The notes: generated from the letters alone by a model not told the origin. A DNA stretch of 64,000 nt from Pomphorhynchus laevis (GCA_012934845.2 WNNJ02001549.1:62001-126000); one strand, 5' to 3'; shown: positions 42,558-53,680, counted from the stretch's first letter. Program-made: numbers and translations.

Positions 42558-43760
42558 TCCAAAAACGAATGCCGACCTCTCCTCCGCATTCGACATTGTC
42601 GACCACTCCGTCCTCCTTTCTCGCCTTCGTTATGATTACGGCTTTTCTTCCTCCTCTGTAGCATGGTTCGCCTCATATCTATCCGACCGTTCCTTTCGCG
42701 TCTGTTCTAATTCATCATCCTCCCCTCCCATCCCTATTTTTTGCGGGGTCCCACAAGGTTCAGTATTAGGTCGCCTGCTTTTCTCTCTTTTGCTTGGCGA
42801 TCTATCTCCATTTATCAAACCTTACTCCTTTAACGTCATGCAATACGCCGATGACATTCTAATCTATGCTCATGCACCCGCACATCGCATACACGATATC
42901 GGCATTTCTGCCTCCAACTGTCTTTCTTCTATCTACAAATGTCTCTCCAATCTCCATCTCGTTCTAAACCCCGAAAAGTCCAAAATAATGTGGATCCTTC
43001 CCCGTAAACCAAACATATCTCCTCCCATTGTATCTTTTGCCTCATCGATCATCCCCATAGTCCACAATCTCACTTTCTTAGGCTTCCATTTCGATGATCA
43101 CCTTTCCCTTAAACCCTTCGTCCGTGACAAGGTCCGCTCGTCTAACTTAATTCTCCGTGACATCCGCCGTATCCGCCCCTTATCGACTTCCGTTCTTGTA
43201 TGTCTCTTATTTCATCGCTTTTTTTCCTAAAATCGATTACTGCCTTAGCCTTTTCGCCAATTCTCCAAAATCCATAATCCTACCCCTACAACGAATAATC
43301 AACACCGCCGTTCGAGTGCTCTTTCGTCTCCGTCGCTTCGACCACACATCCACATATTTTGCCCAACTCTCCTGGCCCACCATCCACATCCGCATCAAAC
43401 TCCGCCTTCTTCTCGTTACTTTTCGTCTCATCGCTGTCGGCTCCCCATCGTTCATCAACCTTCCTTTCTTAGACGACACTCGCCCCACCTCGCTATCGCT
43501 GCGTTCTCGTCATACCCTCTTACTCCACGTTCCTAATTACTCCAACAACTACGGTCTCCGATCCTTCCTCGTCGCCGCCTCACTCGCCTGGAATAAACTC
43601 CCTCTCGACGTCCGCCGCGCTCCCTCCTTTATCACATTCAAACACCTCCTCCGTTCACACCTTCTCGACACCTGATTCACAGTCTTGTTTTTTGTGGTCA
43701 TGTAAGCGTGCGCTGGCACGCATTTGCCACGTTAAAATAAATCCTTATTTTGAATAATTG
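42535..43760 (+). mobile_element. LINE (APE/YADD type), 5'-truncated, copy 2
   Basis: The RT frame is open through motif B and YADD to about 43180. There, one base fewer than in copy 1 shifts the frame; the C-terminal part (FPKIDYCLSLF...LDT) continues in another frame to 43675. The 3' tail with the GCGTGC / GCACGC stem follows. The single difference from copy 1 means this copy was inactivated after the duplication, at least in the RT C-terminus. Confidence 0.85.
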
Positions 43761-43905
43761 TAGCCAAATACTAAACTAGAATTAATCGATTATTCAAATG
43801 AATAATTTGAAAAATTAAATAAAATAGTTTTAAAATAAATATATAAAATAAACAATGTTTAATGCAAAATAGAAATAGTTTTAAAATAAATATTTAAAAT
43901 AAAAA

Positions 43906-44690
43906 GTATTCTGTGGATTAATTAGTATAAATTAGTAATAATCAATAATTATTAATTTAAATATTAATAATTAAGTAAAAAATATGATATTATGTCCTAA
44001 AGATGACATTTGAATTTACGGTAAACATTGTTTATTTTAAATATTTATTTTAAAACTATTTCTATTTTGCATTAAACATTGTTTATTTTATATATTTATT
44101 TTAAAACTATTTTATTTAATTTTTCAAATTATTCATTTGAATAATCGATTAATTCTAGTTTAGTATTTGGCTACAATTATTCAAAATAAGGATTTATTTT
44201 AACGTGGCAAATGCGTGCCAGCGCACGCTTACATGGCCACAACAAAACAAGACTGTGAATCAGGTGTCGAGAAGGTGTGAACGGAGGAGGTGTTTGAATG
44301 TGATAAAGGAGGGAGCGCGGCGGACGTCGAGAGGGAGTTTATTCCAGGCGAGTGAGGCGGCGACGAGGAAGGATCGGAAACCGTAGTTGTTGGAGTAATT
44401 AGGAACGTGGAGTAAGAGGGTATGACGAGAACGCAGCGATAGCGAGGTGGGGCGAGTGTCGTCTAATAAAGGAAGGTTGATGAACAATGGGGAGCCGACA
44501 GCGATGAGACGAAAATTAACGAGAAGAAGGCGGAGTTTGATGCGGATGTGGTTGGTGGGCCAGGAGAGTTGGGCAAAATATGTGGATGTGTGGTCGAAGC
44601 GACGGAGACGAAAGAGCACTCGAACGGCGGTGTTGATTATTTAGCGAGGTGGGGCGAGTGTCGTCTAATAAAGGAAGCTTTTTTACTTTT
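43906..44690 (-). repeat. Inverted duplication arm carrying a LINE 3' end
   Basis: From 43906 the sequence is the reverse complement of the copy-1 right flank and LINE end (about 27975-28715): flank, 3' tail stem-loop (44210-44230), and 119 codons of RT C-terminus on the minus strand (44260-44619, FRLRRFDHTSTYF...LRSHLLDT). It matches copy 1 better than its neighbour at 43300-43760 at diagnostic residues (PTNHI, LPLLDD, NYGFRSF), so it was copied from copy 1 or its parent. A 38-bp piece is repeated at its far end (44643-44680). Confidence 0.75.
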
Positions 44691-44755
44691 TTACTTTTCT
44701 TACTTTTTTATAAAGTGAGAAGTTTTAAAAATATTAACAATAATTAATAAATTAT

Positions 44756-45459
44756 TTATAATATGATATTATAATATTATAATATAATATGTTATATTAT
44801 CCTATGACGTCAGTGCTTTTTACAAAAAAATTATTTGTTCTTCGTAGTCGCTGGTATAAATTGTGGTATTTTTGTGTTAGCTGTTTGCTTGGAAAGAACA
44901 CTATGTGTTGAAAGCTTGCAATTATAAAGAAAAAAATTTCATATCATGTCTATAACACCATCATTAACTAATATGAAGAAAGGCATGAATTCAAGTATAC
45001 AATATATAATATTATTATCTAAATTCAACTTGTGACGGCCATTTATGTCACTGGTGTAGCCGTCTACTACATACGAATTGCGCCGTCACTTACAGTATTT
45101 GCATGGTGATTAAAACGTTAAGTCGTCTAGCGAGATTCAAATTTGTCTGACCAACGTACTGTTCTCCGAATATATTGCAAGTGACTACATGTTACTCCCG
45201 GTTCAAGGATATGCAATGAACTTGAATATACTTGTTTGTATATACAATGCAAATATGGAATAATAGAATATTGTATAATATTGCATAATATTATATATTA
45301 TAATCAATCAACAAGACTTTATTCGACTATAATAAGTCAAACTATTTAGTCTGATTATACACGATGATAATCATTACGATTTATTTGCATACCAATACGG
45401 CGTGATGAAATAAGGCGAATATATATATTGAATCAATATATAATTGTATAAATATACAC
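44756..45459. other. AT-rich spacer with a CRE-like palindrome
   Basis: No coding frame is recognised. TGACGTCA at about 44804-44811 matches the cAMP-response-element consensus, but no transcript start or gene can be tied to it. GTGACGGC / GCCGTCAC inverted pairs occur at about 45033-45090. Confidence 0.3.
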
Positions 45460-45860
45460 TTATATATTAGATCAGGTAACTGAGTCTACGTAATTGTTTA
45501 CATGAGTCTTAACTATGATTCTATTGTTTCCTATAAATTATGATAGCTTTCCTATCTCTATAAAATAAATAATAAATAATTATTAGATAAGATTTTATAT
45601 AATTTTTATAAAGTTAAAATTAAAGATTAAAATTTATAAAAAAATCAATTTTTATGAATTGACTAGTAAACAATAGAAGATGTATTCGAATTAGGAATAT
45701 AGGTCATCAGGAGGAAATGCTGTGTTATCAGATTTCATTCCCTATTCTCGACCCAACATAGCAGCGGGACCAAGTACAGGCTAATGACGTATTCAGTCTA
45801 ATAAAATTTGATTATCTATAATCTTATTCTTATACAAAGTATATAATTTATTATCCATTT
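45460..45860 (-). mobile_element. Solo Naiad 3' end, inverted
   Basis: It is bounded on the left by the element terminus (AGGTAACTGAGTCTACG) and contains, on the minus strand, CGCTGCTATGTTGGGTCGAG, AATAGGGAATGAAA, CTCCTGATGACCTATATTC and the TTATTAGTCAATTCAT-like end. The stem corresponding to GAGTTAGGGG / CCTCTAATTC is GAATAGG / CCTATATTC. No coding part remains except the post-stop region near 45800-45860. Confidence 0.65.
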
Positions 45861-46071
45861 ATAAATTTTTAAATATTTAATAATATTTTATAAATATTAT
45901 TAAATATTTAATATTTTCCTTAAATATTCTTTTATATTTAAGGGGAATAAGTATAAAATTCTTACAAAATGTTAAAACATTAAAAAAATATTTTCATAAA
46001 TTTCGTTAGTCGATTAAATTTGTAGATATTTCATGATATAATATATCTCTTGTCTTGCAAAATCAATTAAA

Positions 46072-46316
46072 GCAATTACTTATTGGAGCTGGATCAAAGA
46101 AAAGTGGAAATTATTTTTGATATTTCGCTAACTCCTGTTAGCATATTCAGAAAATTCTTATGAATTCACGGAGTCGCATTTATGAAACTACGGAGTCACA
46201 ATTTTCTGAAGATGCTAACGGAAGTTAGCGAAATATCAAACATAATTTCGTCTTTCCTTTGATCCAGCTTTAATAATTATTTATCAATAATGGATCATTA
46301 TCAACTATTTAAAGTA
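46072..46316. repeat. Complete MITE with GGAGCTGGATC terminal inverted repeats
   Basis: The left arm TTATTGGAGCTGGATCAAAG...TTGATATTTCGCTAAC is mirrored by GTTAGCGAAATATCAA...CTTTGATCCAGCTTTAATAA. An inner pair (AGCATATTCAGAAAATT / AATTTTCTGAAGATGCT) surrounds a short core. No open frame is present. It is a non-autonomous DNA element of unknown superfamily. Confidence 0.7.
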
Positions 46317-47479
46317 AAGCAATTACCTTTTTTCGATACGTCTGCAGATAGAGGTTTTAGTTCGCTCGATCTATGTTAGAAGTGTAAAAATTATTTGGAT
46401 ATCGAAAAGATACCCATTTTTTGATGAATCTGAATTTTGAAAACTGCTTGACAGACGCTTTTGAGTTGTAGGTGGCATCCTTAAACGATATTCTATCTAG
46501 AAGCACAGAGATGAAACTACTAAGTCACCATTTAAAGCATTTTAATTAAGAAAAATTAAAAATTTAGCGAAAATATTTAGTTGACATAACTAAAAGTGCG
46601 ATTTTTGTACTTTAATTCAGGAAAATTGAATTAAACAATGTAAGAATTTGTACCAAATGTGATGATAAGTGTTCAAAATAGATAGTAATTACCGCGCAGT
46701 CTATAAATTAAAATCAACAAATTCTTATTAATTTATCACAACAGCATCTTCAAACTACGCGTCTAAGAATTTAAATGAATAAAATTTAAAATAAAAATAG
46801 TCACTTTGTATATTACAAAATTACAATATTATAATATTGTAATTATAATATTTAAAATATATTACAATATATCCTAAAATTACAATATTTCAATAGCTTC
46901 TGCTATTACCTTTAGCAAAATTACAAACAGTTAATCAAACACAAAAAACCTTGTACTCAAATATTTCCTATAAGATTTAAATATATATATATTGCGTCGG
47001 TATAAAAAACTGAAGTTTGAAATAATTATTTTTATTTTATTAAAGATTGCCCTTGCTTATCTAACTAAAGACATTAAAATCTCCACTGCAGATGTTAACA
47101 ATTTATTTAGAAATATTTCATTATTAGCTACAATTGATATCGCTAGTGATATTTTAGTAACTAACAGTCCTGTATATTGGACTCTTGATAACGAATACTG
47201 CACTAATTTTTTAATGCGATGTGCACAAATATGTCACATGTCATTTGGATCTTAAATGTTGAACCAGATGGATGGAGTAGCCATTTGTAATCCACTTGCA
47301 TTAATATTAACAGATATATGATCTATTGAAAAAATAACTTTGAAAGATTTCAGTTACCGTTATTTCAATTACCAATTTTTTACCGTTATCCGCAGAATTC
47401 ATAGAAAACAAATAAAGAATGATCGAAATGATTCGAATAACTTACCATAACCTAATGGGGTGTGAAGCTAAATGACACT
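46317..47479. other. Mostly non-coding; weak open frame at 46992-47255
   Basis: The only frame of note (87 codons) begins at a non-ATG codon, has a hydrophobic start (FEIIIFILLKIALAYL) and a few cysteines near the end, and matches nothing I know. Fragments of the dispersed repeat described at 47480 also occur near 46890-46930. Confidence 0.25.
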
Positions 47480-48300
47480 TATTAATTGAAAATATCTATT
47501 TTTTATACTTTTAGTGTTATAAATTTAAGAAATGAAGAAATTAGTTTTACAATATTTCGACAGTTTCTGTTATCATCTTCAGCCAAATTACTTCAGCCAA
47601 AAAGCAATCAGGAATTTTAAAAGAAAAACGCAACAAATTCTAATATTAGCGCATGTTAAAATTTCATAATGAAATAGAAATGAATCAGGAAATGTAACAC
47701 AGCAAGGTCTTCAATTGGGATTTTAATCCCAATTATTGCAATCACTCAATTTTTTGATTAGTAAGGCACATTATTAAATAAATTTAAGTATTGAAAATAT
47801 CAACTTAAAAAATCGAATGAATTAGTATTATTCCAAAATTTACAATATTTTAACAGCTCCTGCTATCATCTTGACAAAAATTAAAAATACTTGATCAAAC
47901 ACAAAAGCATCAAGCTCGCCATTTATGCAAAATACTCAAAATTTGTAACAAAGTATAAAAACATCAAAGAAAACAAATTTAGAATGTAACAAAAAAATCA
48001 TTACTAAGGAAAATGTACAACAAAAACAAAAAATAAAATGAAAACATACAAAAACTTAGAAGAATAGATGAAAATTAGTAGAAAATACAATTAAATAAAG
48101 GAAATTGTAAAATTGTAACTGAAAAACAAAACAAATTTAATTTAAAAACATAAGGAATTCAAATTTAAAATATTCAAAAAAGAAATGTTAAAATAAGAAA
48201 CAAATAATCAGGAATTCAAATAAATAAAACTTAAATTAAAAAAAATTACTTGGTTTGTTACACATAAATAATTAAACGAAATATAAATTAAAACTAATAT
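47480..48300. repeat. Dispersed A-rich repeat family (two partial units)
   Basis: Blocks such as GCATCAAGCTCGCCATTTAT, ACAGCTCCTGCTATCATCTT and AAGAATAGATGAAAATTAGT recur in the same order at 50050-50660. Inverted pieces recur at 51450-51560 and 53515-53680. There is no coding capacity. It could be a SINE-like or satellite-derived family. Confidence 0.6.
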
Positions 48301-48561
48301 AAAAAATAAAACTAAGTGGAATTGTAAAAAAAAAAATTAAATTTAAAAGCGAAGAAAAATCAAATTAAAAATATTTGATATAATAAATATAATAGATAAT
48401 CGATCACTCTATTATCATCATAATAATTAATTATAGTTTTATAAATTTACAGAAAAGAAGAAATTGGTATTATTATAAAAATTACAGTATTATATTTAAA
48501 GTATTATATTTTGTAATTTTCCATTTATTCTAGAATTTTCTATTACTTTACAGGTAAAATT

Positions 48562-48916
48562 ATGATTAATAAATCGAAAAGAAAATTAAATAATCGTGCA
48601 AATCATGGAAATGTAATTAAACGACCCAAATTTAAATTGAATCAGACAGACAATGATCAAACTAATCATTTAGTAAGTAAGCAAAAGGTTGAAGAATTGC
48701 GTACTTGGCTATCTGAGCATGTAAGTATTATCGTTTTGTGTTCTATTTTCAAAAATTTACTTTTCATTTTACATGTAAACGATAAAATAATAGATTTTTA
48801 TTAAAAATTTTATATTCTAATCTTTACAGTTTAAAATACTATCTTTACTTGTGAACTTAGCACCTCTGCTTATCATTGCCGTTGACACTTGGCTTGTCAT
48901 TATTACAGTTATTTAA
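48562..48916 (+). CDS. Possible two-exon small membrane protein
   Basis: Exon 1 (48562-48720, 53 codons, ATG) is rich in Lys/Asn (INKSKRKLNNRANHG, RPKFKLNQ) and ends CAT before a strong donor GTAAGT. A 109-bp intron ends TCTTTACAG. Exon 2 (48830-48916) keeps the frame and encodes FKILSLLVNLAPLLIIAVDT followed by WLVIITVI and a stop. The product would be 81 residues with a basic soluble N-terminus and one C-terminal hydrophobic segment, as in tail-anchored proteins. TTTACAG also lies 6 bp before the ATG, so an upstream exon is possible. I do not recognise the family. A chance frame cannot be excluded. Confidence 0.4.
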
Positions 48917-49193
48917 CTGTCCAAAAAGGTTTTGTTACATTTGTATTACATAAACAACAGCCACATTTCTACTACGTTTCCATAAGGTAAGAAGGCCACC
49001 CGTGTATATCAGCGTATAAAATCATATATAATCTTTATATTTTTGCTGAAAAGTGAACCAACAACGAAGCGTAGATACATTTTTTAAAATTTAAAACTAG
49101 ATCAAGTCAGGTCAACTAAGTCTATGTTTTATGTATTATATATAAATAATAAAATAATAAATATTTTAATTCGATTGAATGGATCGGGAAGAC
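48917..49193. other. Spacer
   Basis: No feature is recognised beyond a degenerate Naiad-like terminus (CAGGTCAACTAAGTCTATG) at about 49106. Confidence 0.3.
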
Positions 49194-49246
49194 TAAATAG
49201 CATAAACTGACTCTATGCTGTTTCGACTGTTGAGTATCATCAGTAG
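49194..49246 (-). ncRNA. Hammerhead-like motif, imperfect
   Basis: On the minus strand CTGATGA (49243-49237) is followed by a short stem (ACT / AGT, loop CAAC), GAAA (49224-49221), a perfect 6-bp hairpin AGCATA / TATGCT, then ATT and TAG, which pairs with CTA before CTGATGA. The order is that of a type I hammerhead, with A15.1-U16.1 possible. The base pair closing stem II is a U/C mismatch, and one more mismatch sits at the base of stem III. It is probably a decayed ribozyme. Confidence 0.4.
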
Positions 49247-49535
49247 AGGGTTGCTGCTCAACTGGATTAAAGTGCAGCACCCCTAAACAGCTCTATAAGA
49301 CAATATTTGTACAGCTCAATATTCTGTTCTCAAACCAAATCTTTATCTCTTCTCCTTGGCAATCACTTCATTACATGAATAATAAAATATTATATTAAAT
49401 ATTCTAATATTTATAATATTACAATAAATATAATAGATAATCGATCACTCTATTAAATAATAATACATATTTTAATGTTAAGATTTTATATAATTTATAT
49501 TTATATAAAATGAGAATTATTTTTTTATGAATTAA
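49247..49535. other. Spacer
   Basis: No gene is seen. GCTGCTCAACTGG...GTGCAGCACC at 49251-49283 looks like element-derived sequence linked to the neighbouring motif. Confidence 0.25.
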
Positions 49536-49640
49536 CTCAAATAACATACGATGTATCAGAATAAGTATTAGACGTAATCAGAAAAAAACGGCTATGTTAT
49601 TAGGATTCGGCCCCTAATTCCTCGACCATAGCAGCGGAAC
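49536..49640 (-). mobile_element. Solo Naiad 3' module, inverted
   Basis: The minus strand reads CGCTGCTATGGTCGAGGAAT, TAGGGGCCGAA, AATAACATAGC, CTGATTACGTCTAATAC and TTCTGATACATC. The CTGCTATG arm is kept while its partner has one change. Confidence 0.55.
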
Positions 49641-50049
49641 AAAATTATCTATTTTGAATAATTAATGATATTATCGCATAATAGTTGCATTCTGTCGATC
49701 AATTCAAAGTATGAAATCGATGAACTGTCATTAATCAAAATTTCATAACTTAAGCCAGTGGTTTCGATGCTTGTGAACCCATGCATACCATCGTATGAAT
49801 TCAATATAATCTTTCTGTTGTTTGTTGAAACGTAAAGCTACAACACGCGTTCTGGACTTTGTTATCAAATGAATTAAAAGCAATATGTACGCCATTTTTA
49901 TAAAATGTAACGTGTAATGTATTATTTACTTAGCAAATGATCGAAATAAATGATTAGTTATTTAATAAAATTCTTTGATTTATTTTCCATTGAAAGTAAA
50001 AATAATTTTCAATTGAAAGTTTTTATTTTTTAAATTTAAAGTAACGAAT
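49641..50049. other. Spacer
   Basis: I see no gene, RNA gene or repeat that I can name. Confidence 0.3.
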
Positions 50050-50660
50050 AAATTAGTTTCGTTCCAAAACTTACAGTAATTCGTTAGCTTCTGCTATCAT
50101 CTATATTTTTGTTATTTTTGGTCACCCGGTATAATATATAATTATTTAATTTTCAATTTTATAATTGAAAATATCAACATAATAATTTTATAATAATTAA
50201 TTAATAATTTTATTATTGAATTTTTTTTATAGTTTTATAAATTTAAAGAAACGAAGAAATTAGTTTTATTTCAAAAATTACAACATTTAGACAGCTCCTG
50301 TTATCATCTTCAGCCAAATTACAAACAGTTTATCAAACACGAAAGCATCAAGCTCGCCATTTATACAAAATACTCAAAATTGGTAAGAAGAAAATAATCA
50401 GAGAAAACAAATTTAAAATGTAACAAAAATGTCATAGAAAGAAAAGAAGAAAATAACATAACAAGAAAATGTCAGTATATTAGCAATGTACAACAAAAAC
50501 AAAAAAGAAAATGAAAAAAATACAAAAACTTAAAAGAATAGATGAAAATTAGTAGAAAATACAATTAAATAAAGGAAATTGTAAAATTGTAACTGAAAAA
50601 CAAAACAAATTTAATTTAAAAACATAAGGAATTCAAATTTAAAATCAAATTTACAATCAA
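50050..50660. repeat. Dispersed A-rich repeat family, second copy
   Basis: It runs parallel to 47820-48190 for about 350 bp, including AAGCATCAAGCTCGCCATTT and a long AAAACAAATTTAATTTAAAA block. Confidence 0.6.
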
Positions 50661-50800
50661 GAATTCAATTAATAATACTTAAATTTAAAATAAAAGTACC
50701 TTGTTCGTTATAATTAATAGCTTCTAACATAATACCTCGCTGTTTGGTTATATTTCTGTTGTGGCATATACGTTTTTCTAACTATCACAGTTGAAAATTT

Positions 50801-50843
50801 ATTCCTTGTGATAGTTGAAGCCATTTCAACTATCACAAGGAAT
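50801..50843. repeat. Perfect 19-bp hairpin
   Basis: ATTCCTTGTGATAGTTGAA (50801-50819), loop GCCAT, TTCAACTATCACAAGGAAT (50825-50843). A further partial copy of the arm (AACTATCACAGTTGAA) lies just left at 50780-50795. It could be a fold-back duplication or a small-RNA hairpin. Confidence 0.65.
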
Positions 50844-51959
50844 TTTATAGAATATTCATTAAATTTAGGTTTTTGCTTTAAAGTATTATGATTTGGGCAA
50901 CCTTTTATTATAAATAAAGACATCAGTAGTATTATTCGATAATTTATTATTACATGTAAAGTTTTTAGATAAATAATTCAATTTTTCATTTATCTAAGGA
51001 TTTCTTAAATATTTTTGTTTAGGGAATTCGATAATTACTCTTTTAATATTACTTTTGTGGTAAGATTTATTTATAGCAAATTCTAGAAAATCACATCTTA
51101 TTAAACTAATTTCAATAATTTAATTCCAATCTCTCAAAGATAAATTATTATAGTAAATGATTTTAGCTCCAAAATTATAGTGGCATTGCCTATGCAATTA
51201 AATATTTTTAAGAATATAAGAAATCCAAGAGGTAAAATTTCTATACTAATGCTCCCTTGTATAGAAAGATATTTTATATTTAATTCTAATATGATAATAA
51301 ACTTATTTAATATTTTAAAACTGAAATCTGCTTTATAATGGAAATAATATCATCCTTTATCAGAAAATAGTCCTTATGTATAACACATTAAAAAGGAACG
51401 TTGGTTTTATAAAACAAAAAAGGTTTTAGCCCACATATAGTGTATAAATGGCAAACTTGTTTCTTTTGTGTTTAATAAAATAATTTTCCTGAAGGCAGTA
51501 ATTGTAAAAAACACTAATTTCTACGTTTCTGTAAATTTATTAAATAAGGAACTTTATTTTAAAATTGTTTATTTATTTTTATTCATGACAGATAAGCATA
51601 TAGGGTAATAAAATTTCAATATCTATATTTTTGTATTTTTTTCGGTCACCAGGTATAATATATAATTATATAATTTTCAAAAGAAAATTATATAAAATAT
51701 TATATTATAAATATTATTTTTGAAAATTATTTCAAAAAGAAAATGAAACAAATACAAAAACTTAAATGGATAGATGAAAATTAGTAGAAAAATAAAACTA
51801 AGTACAGGAAATATAAAACGCTAAACAAACAATCAGGAATTCCAATCAATAAAGCTTAAATTTAAAATAAAATTACTTGACTTATTGTTAATAACTAAAC
51901 GAAAACTAATGTGTTATTTTTAAATTGAAATCATCTTTATTATTAGGCATAAAATTATC
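50844..51959. other. AT-rich spacer with repeat fragments
   Basis: No gene is recognised. Inverted pieces of the dispersed repeat lie near 51450-51560, and a direct piece (AGTAGAAAAATAAAACTAAG) near 51785. Confidence 0.3.
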
Positions 51960-52180
51960 TTTTTATAAAAAAGGGCCATGTAAAACATGTAGCATGCAAT
52001 CCCTTTTATATTATAGAATGGAAGCTTTATCAAAATTAACTTTATGATCTAAATTAAGTATATTATGTGATATAGCTTCAAACATATTAACTCACTTTCA
52101 TGTGGATCTTGTGCGATACGTTTTTCCATTACCTGTCTTGTCTGACCAATATATGAGTAATTACAGCTATCACATAGATT
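51960..52180 (-). mobile_element. Ordinary Penelope-like element: GIY-YIG endonuclease remnant
   Basis: The minus strand has CDSCNYSYIGQTRQVMEKRI (52174-52110) and then, in a neighbouring frame, AISHNILNLDHKVNFDKASIL (about 52080-52020). These are the nuclease core and the H...DHKVNFDKA segment of C-terminal PLE nucleases. The frame changes once between them. It is distinct in sequence from the copy at 19.0 kb. Confidence 0.6.
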
Positions 52181-52529
52181 TTATTATCATACAGACATCA
52201 GTCGTTTTAATCCATATGATATTATTATATATAAAGTTTGTGAATAAACAATTCATTTTTTCTATTCTAAACAACTATAACATTTTCGCCATTCATAAAA
52301 CATTTTGAATGTTTAACTATTTTGTTGTTCCATCTATCATCTATCATATGGTCACACATTTATTTTATAAATGAGTGACCATATACGTAATTTATATAAA
52401 ATATATTATTTATATACACGTATTTTTTACTATATAGATAAATAAAGATAAATAATTATAAATAATAAATAATTATACAAGATATTTAATTAACATTTAT
52501 TTATGGATTGAATTTATAATTAAAATTTA

Positions 52530-52760
52530 AAATAAAAGTAAAATTTTATGAATCAACTTACAAAAAATAAACGATGTATTCAAATAAGTAATAAAAGCCA
52601 CAAGGAAAAACTGATATGTCATCATGTTTCGGCTCCTATTTCTCGGCCAAACATAGCATCCGTGCCAAATACTAAATCCGTATTTTCCCCGATGAAATTG
52701 GATTACCTAGTGCACATTATTTTAATACAAAGCATATTGTTTATTATTCATACGTTTATT
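52530..52760 (-). mobile_element. Solo Naiad 3' end, inverted, diverged
   Basis: The minus strand shows GATGCTATGTTTGGC, AATAGGAGCCGAAAC (52640-52626), GGCTTTTATT (52599-52590) and a post-stop block with CTAGGTAATCC near 52705. The arms AATAGGAGCC and GGCTTTTATT pair over 10 bp although their bases differ from those of the young copy at 13132-13186. Confidence 0.6.
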
Positions 52761-52898
52761 TCAAATAATTTTATCTCTGTAAAAGCGGGACATTGCAATC
52801 AACATAATCAACTGTATCGGAGAATACTCTCATTTTTTTGTAAAACGTTGGTTTGATAAATTGAACAAGTGGTTGGCAGGAAAATCTTGTGTATTATT

Positions 52899-53520
52899 TG
52901 TTTTTTCTTATGGTATTGTTCTCGAAGGACGGCAGGAACATCAAGAAGATCGAAAAGTGGATTTGTGCAGCTAACGCAGCAATGTGTTCTTTGTATTGGT
53001 CTGTCGTGGTGAAGCGGGAGTTAAGTGTTTGGGCGAAACTTTTGGCTTACCACGCAATCTTCGTCCCTATCTAACCTATAGTCATGAACTTTGGGTTGTG
53101 ACCGAAAGGATAATATCTCGGATACAGGCGACCGAAATGAGGTACCTTCGCGGTGTGGCATGTCTTAATCTTAGAGATAAGGTTAGGAATTTGGTCATCC
53201 GGAATGGACTCGAAGTAAAGTCGCTGCTTTTCCACATCGAAGAAAGTCAGCTAAGGTGGCTAGGGCACAATCTGATGATGTCTATAGATCGCCTTCCTCG
53301 GAGTATTTTCCATTCCGGACTGTCTGGAAAGAGACCTCAAGATATACCTCGACACCGGTGAAGAGAACAAATCTCTAAACTCGCCGAAAACCGCCTTTGC
53401 GTATCTGAAAGAGAACTGTGGTATGTTGCCCAGAATCGCTAAGTCTGTTGTAGTTTGGTTCGTACACTGCCTCCAAGAACCGACACCCGGACCAGTGGTT
53501 AACAGGAACGAAATAATAAT
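52899..53520 (+). mobile_element. Second LINE family, C-terminal fragment
   Basis: It begins in one frame (VLFSKDGRNIKKIEKWICAA...SVVVKRELSVWAKLLAYHA, 52916-53060) and continues in another (TYSHELWVVTERIISRIQAT, then LNLRDKVRNLVIRNGLEV, then ESQLRWLGH, 53070-53290). It ends with KLAENRLCVSERELWYVA near 53440. The series TYGHELWV..E, LRDRVR, SQLRWLGH is the well-known C-terminal region of a LINE polymerase type common in animals. It is unrelated to the 27-kb LINE. About one frame change and the loss of the catalytic RT make it inactive. Confidence 0.7.
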
Positions 53521-53680
53521 TATATTATCTTTTTTATAAATGGCAAGCTTGTTCCTTTCTTTTTGATAAACTGTTTGTGATTTGCCTGAAAATGATAGTA
53601 GGAGCCTTCGAAATATTGTAATTTTTGGAATAATACTAATTCGTTCGATTTTGTAAATTTATAAATCCATAAGATGAAAT
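53515..53680. repeat. Dispersed repeat fragment, inverted
   Basis: TAAATGGCAAGCTTGTTCC, CTGTTTGTGATTTGCCTGAA and AATGATAGTAGGAGC mirror blocks of 50280-50370. Confidence 0.5.

Larger units (their letters stand above)
28934..44755. repeat. Segmental duplication, copy 2
   Basis: This is the direct repeat of 6347-28800. It starts at the same truncated LINE end (GATAGTGATATTACGG). It lacks the Naiad tandem (its LINE is continuous at about 30660) and lacks the 1.9 kb equivalent to 20076-21985 (join at about 37317). The right end is complicated by an inverted segment at 43906-44690. Confidence 0.85.

Noticed and set aside
52548-52856. 102-residue plus-strand frame
   Set aside because: It overlaps an inverted solo PLE 3' module and has no coding signature.
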